The position numbers and the translations under genes were made by a program. The notes under the pieces are model-generated. The model ran no database searches. It saw only the letters and a program-made list of their open reading frames with translations, and was not told the DNA's origin. DNA of 5,028 nucleotides. Origin: Pseudomonadota bacterium. GTDB taxonomy: Bacteria; Pseudomonadota; Gammaproteobacteria; Burkholderiales; Burkholderiaceae. Of this stretch, positions 1 through 5,028 are shown piece after piece. Positions within the stretch are counted from its first letter, which is position 1. The number at the start of each line of letters is the position of its first letter. Location of the stretch: positions 1-5,028 of the forward strand of contig JAJYBQ010000185.1 of the NCBI GenBank assembly GCA_021778935.1, read 5' to 3'.

Positions 1-1
1 G

Positions 2-109
2 GCGTTGTTGCCGCGGCGCGGCGCGCGCTTGCGGATCGAAGCACTCGGACCCGTGGTGCGGGCATCGCTGGAGCTCGCACCGCCGGCGATTCGGGAGGAG
101 GCCGAATGA
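2..109 (+). CDS. C-terminal end of an upstream gene (partial), possibly a sensor kinase ATPase tail
   Basis: An open frame enters from the left edge and gives 35 residues before a TGA at 107-109. The stop overlaps the ATG of the next gene as ATGA, the usual sign of translational coupling within an operon. The residues around 'GARLRIEALG' and 'VVRASLELA' resemble the last two strands of a HATPase_c domain of the NarX/UhpB type, where a GARLRIES-like strand is followed by a TRVRLELP-like strand. The usual glycine-rich turn between them is shortened. If that reading is right, this would be the cognate kinase of the ANTAR regulator. The stretch is too short to identify firmly. A substrate-binding partner such as those paired with AmiR or NasT is another possibility. 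Confidence 0.45.
   Translation, partial: ALLPRRGARLRIEALGPVVRASLELAPPAIREEAE
93..100 (+). promoter_or_regulatory. Ribosome binding site of the ANTAR regulator
   Basis: GGGAGGAG is a strong Shine-Dalgarno sequence five bases before the ATG at 106. It lies inside the end of the upstream frame. This supports the chosen start and indicates that the two genes share a transcript. Confidence 0.75.
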
Positions 110-708
110 CCACGGATGATCCGCTAGTGTTGGTCGTCGACGACGACCGGCTCGTCCTGGTGACCTTGTGCGCCGGTCTGCGGCAGGCGGGGATCGATGT
201 CATCGAGGCGGATAACGGCGATGACGCGATTCTCCTGGCGCGGCAGCACAAGCCACGACTGGCGATCCTGGACATGCGCATGCAGGGAAAGTCGGGGATG
301 GATGTGGCGCGATACCTTGCTTCCCTGACGCCGCCGATCGATTTCCTGTTCCTCTCCGCGTTCAACGACGCGCATACGGTCGACGAAGCGAAGCGCCTCG
401 GGGCGCTGGGATACCTGGTCAAGCCGCTGGATGTCCAGCAGATCGTGCCGGCAGTGCGTGCGGCGCTGGCGCACGCGCAGGGGGGGCGACCGCCCGCCAC
501 CGCGTCCCCGGCCGCGCCGGCCCTATCTGGCGACGCCCGATCCGACGAATCGGTCGCGATCGGAATCCTGATGGAGCGGCTCCGGCTCGACTACCGGCGC
601 GCGGCCGAAGCGCTGCGGGCGCAGGCCCAGGCGGAAGGCGGGGACGTCGCGGCGCTGGCGACGAGCATGGTGGAAGCGGCGAACCGGCTCAACTCCATTC
701 CCCGGTGA
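106..708 (+). CDS. Response regulator, receiver plus ANTAR RNA-binding domain (NasT/AmiR type)
   Basis: This 200-residue protein has a complete receiver (residues 7-122): acidic pocket D12-D14, phosphoacceptor D56 in 'LAILDMRM', switch residue S84, and K106-P107. After an Ala/Pro-rich linker (about 125-147) comes a C-terminal helical domain (148-195). It opens with 'ESVAIGILMERLRLD' and continues with an AAEALRAQA helix and a VAALATSMVEAANRL helix, the three-helix ANTAR pattern. ANTAR regulators bind paired hairpins in nascent mRNA and prevent termination, so this protein should act on RNA rather than DNA. The length matches NasT/AmiR relatives. A strong ribosome binding site and the ATGA overlap support the start. 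The receiver looks fully phosphorylatable, unlike AmiR, so a kinase partner is likely. The target transcript is not visible here, and the specific pathway (nitrate, amide, ethanolamine) cannot be assigned. Confidence 0.88.
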   Translation: MTTDDPLVLVVDDDRLVLVTLCAGLRQAGIDVIEADNGDDAILLARQHKPRLAILDMRMQGKSGMDVARYLASLTPPIDFLFLSAFNDAHTVDEAKRLGALGYLVKPLDVQQIVPAVRAALAHAQGGRPPATASPAAPALSGDARSDESVAIGILMERLRLDYRRAAEALRAQAQAEGGDVAALATSMVEAANRLNSIPR

Positions 709-769
709 CGGCGGCCGCTGCGGGCGCCGCGCGCGATATCGGGCGCGGCACCATGGCGCGGCCGTCACC
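704..769. terminator. Nested inverted repeat between convergent genes, possible bidirectional terminator
   Basis: GGTGACGGC at 704-712 is matched perfectly by GCCGTCACC at 761-769. The two arms contain the TGA stops of the converging genes. Inside them a second perfect pair, GCCGCGC (726-732) and GCGCGGC (743-749), flanks the self-complementary CGATATCG (734-741). The position between convergent stops suggests termination or mRNA 3'-end protection in both directions. Neither side has a run of Ts, so it is not a standard intrinsic terminator. The repeats are seen directly; the function is inferred. Confidence 0.4.
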
Positions 770-1592
770 CACCCCGCAACGTGAAATAGAAACAAGCCCC
801 CTTCCCGGGCTCCGACTCCGCCCAGATCGCCCCGCCGTGCTTGCGCACGATCCGCTGGACGGTCGCCAGGCCGATCCCGGTTCCGGGAAATTCGTTCTGG
901 GAATGGAAGCGCTGGAACAGTCCGAAGATCCGGTCCGCGAAGCGCATGTCGAACCCCGCCCCGTTGTCCCGCACGAAATACACCGGGACGCCGTCTCGCT
1001 CTCCGTCACAGCCAAACGCGATCTGCGCCGGTGCCGCGAGTGCCGTGAACTTGAACGCATTGCCGAGCAGGTTCTGCAACGCGATCCGCAATAGCACCGG
1101 ATCTCCGTCCGCAACCAGGTCGGGTGCGATTGCGAACTGGACCTTGCGGGCAACGTCGTTCGCACGCAACTCGTCGGCGAGCTCTCGTCCCAAGCCACTC
1201 AAGTCAACCTGCTCGCGCTGCAACGCCCGGCTCGTGCGCTGCGCCATCCCCAGCAGGGCATCGATCATGCGATTCATGCGCGCGGCCGCCGCCACGATCC
1301 GCTGCAGATGCTCCCGGCCGATGCCGTCGAGACGCTCACCGTAGTCCTCGAGCACGATGTTCGCGAACCCCTCGACGATCCGCAGCGGTGCACGCAGGTC
1401 GTGCGAGATGGCGTAGGAGACCCCTTCCATCTCCTTGGCCGAGACGTCGAAGCGCCGGGCCTGTTCCGCCAGGGCGTCCTGGGCGGACCGTAGCTCCCGT
1501 TCGAGGCGTGCCGTCTTCCGCAGGTGCAGCAAGCCCAAGACCAGCAGCAGGGTGAACGCGAGCGCGGCGATGGCAAGTGCCAGGGCGGTCAT
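765..1592 (-). CDS. Membrane-anchored histidine kinase without a sensor domain
   Basis: The protein is 275 residues. One hydrophobic helix (about 3-23, '[20 protein letters not shown]') anchors it in the inner membrane, followed by a basic, probably coiled-coil segment (25-50). The HisKA H-box '[13 protein letters not shown]' places the phospho-histidine at H64, in the style of Cph1/bacteriophytochrome-like kinases. The HATPase domain has the N-box asparagine N178 ('LLGNAFKFT'), G1 'DNGAGFD' (209-215), an F-box 'IFGLFQRFH' and G2 'GTGIGL' (237-242). All catalytic motifs are intact. No PAS, GAF, HAMP or periplasmic domain is present, so the signal is probably sensed through the membrane helix or a partner protein. 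The start at 1592 is preferred over a longer frame to 1754 because GAGGA sits seven bases upstream and the hydrophobic helix begins there. No response regulator lies beside it on the same strand. Confidence 0.87.
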   Translation of the reverse strand: MTALALAIAALAFTLLLVLGLLHLRKTARLERELRSAQDALAEQARRFDVSAKEMEGVSYAISHDLRAPLRIVEGFANIVLEDYGERLDGIGREHLQRIVAAAARMNRMIDALLGMAQRTSRALQREQVDLSGLGRELADELRANDVARKVQFAIAPDLVADGDPVLLRIALQNLLGNAFKFTALAAPAQIAFGCDGERDGVPVYFVRDNGAGFDMRFADRIFGLFQRFHSQNEFPGTGIGLATVQRIVRKHGGAIWAESEPGKGACFYFTLRGG

Positions 1593-1599
1593 GGTTTTT

Positions 1600-1604
1600 T
1601 CCTC
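1600..1604 (-). promoter_or_regulatory. Ribosome binding site of the minus-strand kinase
   Basis: On the minus strand this reads GAGGA, seven bases before the ATG at 1592-1590, with an A-rich spacer. It decides the start against the upstream in-frame ATG at 1754, which would run through the divergent spacer and into the neighbouring hybrid kinase gene. Confidence 0.7.
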
Positions 1605-1609
1605 AGGTT

Positions 1610-1629
1610 CGCGGATTGTGCCATCCGCG
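1610..1629. repeat. Perfect 7-bp inverted repeat in the leader of the minus-strand kinase
   Basis: CGCGGAT (1610-1616) and ATCCGCG (1623-1629) enclose a six-base centre, TGTGCC. It begins 18 bases upstream of the kinase start codon, next to its ribosome binding site. It could be an operator or an mRNA hairpin that affects translation. The repeat is seen directly; its role is inferred. Confidence 0.5.
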
Positions 1630-1700
1630 GGCGATTCCGCCGGGGTTTCCGGGAAATTCGACGGTATTCGGACGTTTGGCAAAACGGCTCGTGCGCTACA

Positions 1701-1705
1701 AAGGA
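1701..1705 (+). promoter_or_regulatory. Ribosome binding site supporting a GTG start for the hybrid kinase
   Basis: AAGGA, followed by six bases, leads to an in-frame GTG at 1712. The later in-frame ATGs at 1733, 1757, 1769 and 1820 have no properly spaced Shine-Dalgarno sequence. The earlier ATG at 1577 would overlap the other kinase gene. The GTG is therefore the best-supported start. Confidence 0.5.
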
Positions 1706-1711
1706 AAGAGC

Positions 1712-4186
<2,475 letters not shown>

Positions 4187-4387
4187 CCTGAAATCATCGA
4201 GTGCGAATCTGGGCGCTCTGCCGCTCTCGCGGATCTGCGCCCAGGTCGAGGCGCTGCTGCGGCAGGAAAAGGCGGGCGCAGCGCGGGAGTCGTGGCGCTC
4301 CGCGTACGCGCTCCGCGGTGGCGCCTTGCACGCATTGGAGGCCGCCTGTTCCGAGCAGACGCTTGGGCGCCATCCCGGTGACGGCGA

Positions 4388-5026
4388 ATGCGAAGTGGCG
4401 ATCTGCACCGGGGTATCGCGGTGAATGGATCGCTGCGCGCCGTGGAGGCGCGGGCGGAGCGGGAGCGCGGCGGAGGCGCGGTCGATACGGTGCTGCTCGT
4501 CGACGATGATCCGGTGATGCGGATGCTGACTGCCGCCGCGCTTGCCGAACGGGGGTGGCGCGTCGTCGAGGCCGACGGAGGCGATGCCGCGCTGGAACGG
4601 TTCGCGGCCGAATGCCCCAAGGTGGTCGTGCTCGACGCGCTGATGCCGCCTCCCGACGGATTTGCGACCTGTGAGCGGATGCGGCGTCTTGCCTGTGGGC
4701 AGCATGTCCCGATTCTGATGTTGACCGGACTCGATGACGAGTCGTCGGTTGCCCGCGCCTACGAGGCCGGCGCAACCGATTTTTTCGTCAAGTCGAGCGG
4801 TCAATGGATGCTTCTTTCCGAGCGCCTGCGGTATCTGCTGCGGGCGGCCCATACCCGCGAAGAACTGCTGGACAGCCAGGAGAAGTTGAGCAAGGCGCAG
4901 CGCATCGCCCGTCTCGGTAGTTGGGAGTGGGATTTCCGTCAGCGCAGTATCCGGGTTTCCGACGAATTCCGCGCCGTCGCCGGCTTTGGTCCGGAAGACC
5001 GCGCGCCATCGATCTGGGGTGCCTAG
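4388..5026 (+). CDS. Response regulator receiver with a truncated PAS domain
   Basis: The frame gives 212 residues. The receiver (about 33-155) has the D39-D41 acidic pocket, phosphoacceptor D83 ('VVVLDALMP'), T113 and K135. K135 is followed by Ser instead of the usual Pro. A coiled-coil-like linker ('REELLDSQEKLSKAQRIA') leads into a PAS domain start 'RLGSWEWDFRQRSIRVSDEF' (about 176-195), cut off at TAG 5024-5026 after 'SIWGA'. In related proteins this receiver-PAS arrangement is typically followed by GGDEF and often EAL domains that make or degrade cyclic di-GMP; that part is not visible here. The start is uncertain. ATG 4388 has GGTGA six bases upstream and overlaps the Hpt frame by 37 bases. 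GTG 4421 overlaps the Hpt stop as GTGA. The first 32 residues are low-complexity, with a 10-bp direct repeat (GGAGGCGCGG at 4444 and 4472). It is the natural phosphate acceptor for the upstream Hpt. Confidence 0.75.
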   Translation: MRSGDLHRGIAVNGSLRAVEARAERERGGGAVDTVLLVDDDPVMRMLTAAALAERGWRVVEADGGDAALERFAAECPKVVVLDALMPPPDGFATCERMRRLACGQHVPILMLTGLDDESSVARAYEAGATDFFVKSSGQWMLLSERLRYLLRAAHTREELLDSQEKLSKAQRIARLGSWEWDFRQRSIRVSDEFRAVAGFGPEDRAPSIWGA

Positions 5027-5028
5027 AT

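Larger units (their letters stand above)
1593..1711. promoter_or_regulatory. Divergent intergenic region with presumed promoters for both kinases
   Basis: This 119-base spacer separates two divergently transcribed kinase genes and is clearly richer in A/T than its surroundings, so it must hold their promoters. No convincing -35/-10 pair was found. TTGGCA (1676-1681) followed by TACAAA (1697-1702) has only a 15-base gap and would overlap the ribosome binding site. The spacer contains a 7-bp inverted repeat (1610-1629), the short palindrome TTTCCGGGAAA (1646-1656), and two ATTCG copies ten bases apart (1656, 1666), any of which could bind a regulator. Confidence 0.45.

Noticed and set aside
1610..1629. 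The leader hairpin as an ANTAR target
   Set aside because: On the minus-strand RNA it has a six-base loop, but the loop is GGCACA, which lacks the A at position 1 and G at position 4 expected of ANTAR targets. No second matching hairpin follows it.
1677..1695. A sigma-54 promoter around TTGGCA upstream of the hybrid kinase
   Set aside because: The GG at 1678-1679 is not followed by GC at the required ten-base spacing.
1577..1711. An upstream ATG start (1577) for the hybrid kinase
   Set aside because: It would overlap the start of the divergent kinase and translate the intergenic spacer. The extra residues resemble no domain, and a GTG with a well-placed ribosome binding site exists at 1712.

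Overview
The window is about 65-70% GC by eye, with strong G/C preference at third codon positions. All four well-supported genes encode two-component signalling proteins. The composition and the domain styles fit a high-GC proteobacterium, probably beta or gamma. That placement is an inference from style; no marker gene is present.

Layout, left to right. Positions 2-109 hold the last 35 codons of an upstream gene, possibly the ATP-binding end of a sensor kinase. Its stop overlaps the start of a receiver-ANTAR response regulator (106-708, +), which should act on RNA. Converging on it is a small membrane-anchored histidine kinase without a sensor domain (765-1592, -). Both genes end inside the arms of one inverted repeat (704-769). 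A 119-base divergent spacer (1593-1711) carries a ribosome binding site for each flanking gene and two short palindromes.

From 1712 a large soluble hybrid kinase runs rightward: PAS, HisKA, HATPase, two receivers. Its histidine phosphotransfer (Hpt) domain lies just downstream but in the +1 frame. A ten-G run at 3964-3973 lies between the two, and nine Gs would join them into one protein of about 903 residues. As read, the kinase frame stops inside the codon for the Hpt phospho-histidine. Between the second receiver and the G run is a 134-nt imperfect palindrome (3794-3927) that can form 48 base pairs. This is the most unusual structure in the window and looks like a palindromic element lodged in an interdomain linker.

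The last gene (from 4388 or 4421, +) overlaps the end of the Hpt frame. It encodes a receiver followed by the start of a PAS domain, and stops at 5026, two bases before the window edge.

Taken together this looks like a multi-step phosphorelay: hybrid kinase H->D->H->D, with the downstream receiver as a plausible final acceptor. A separate ANTAR regulator and an orphan kinase sit beside it. No DNA-binding output domain is visible, so output is probably through RNA (ANTAR), through whatever should follow the truncated PAS protein, or through partners encoded elsewhere.
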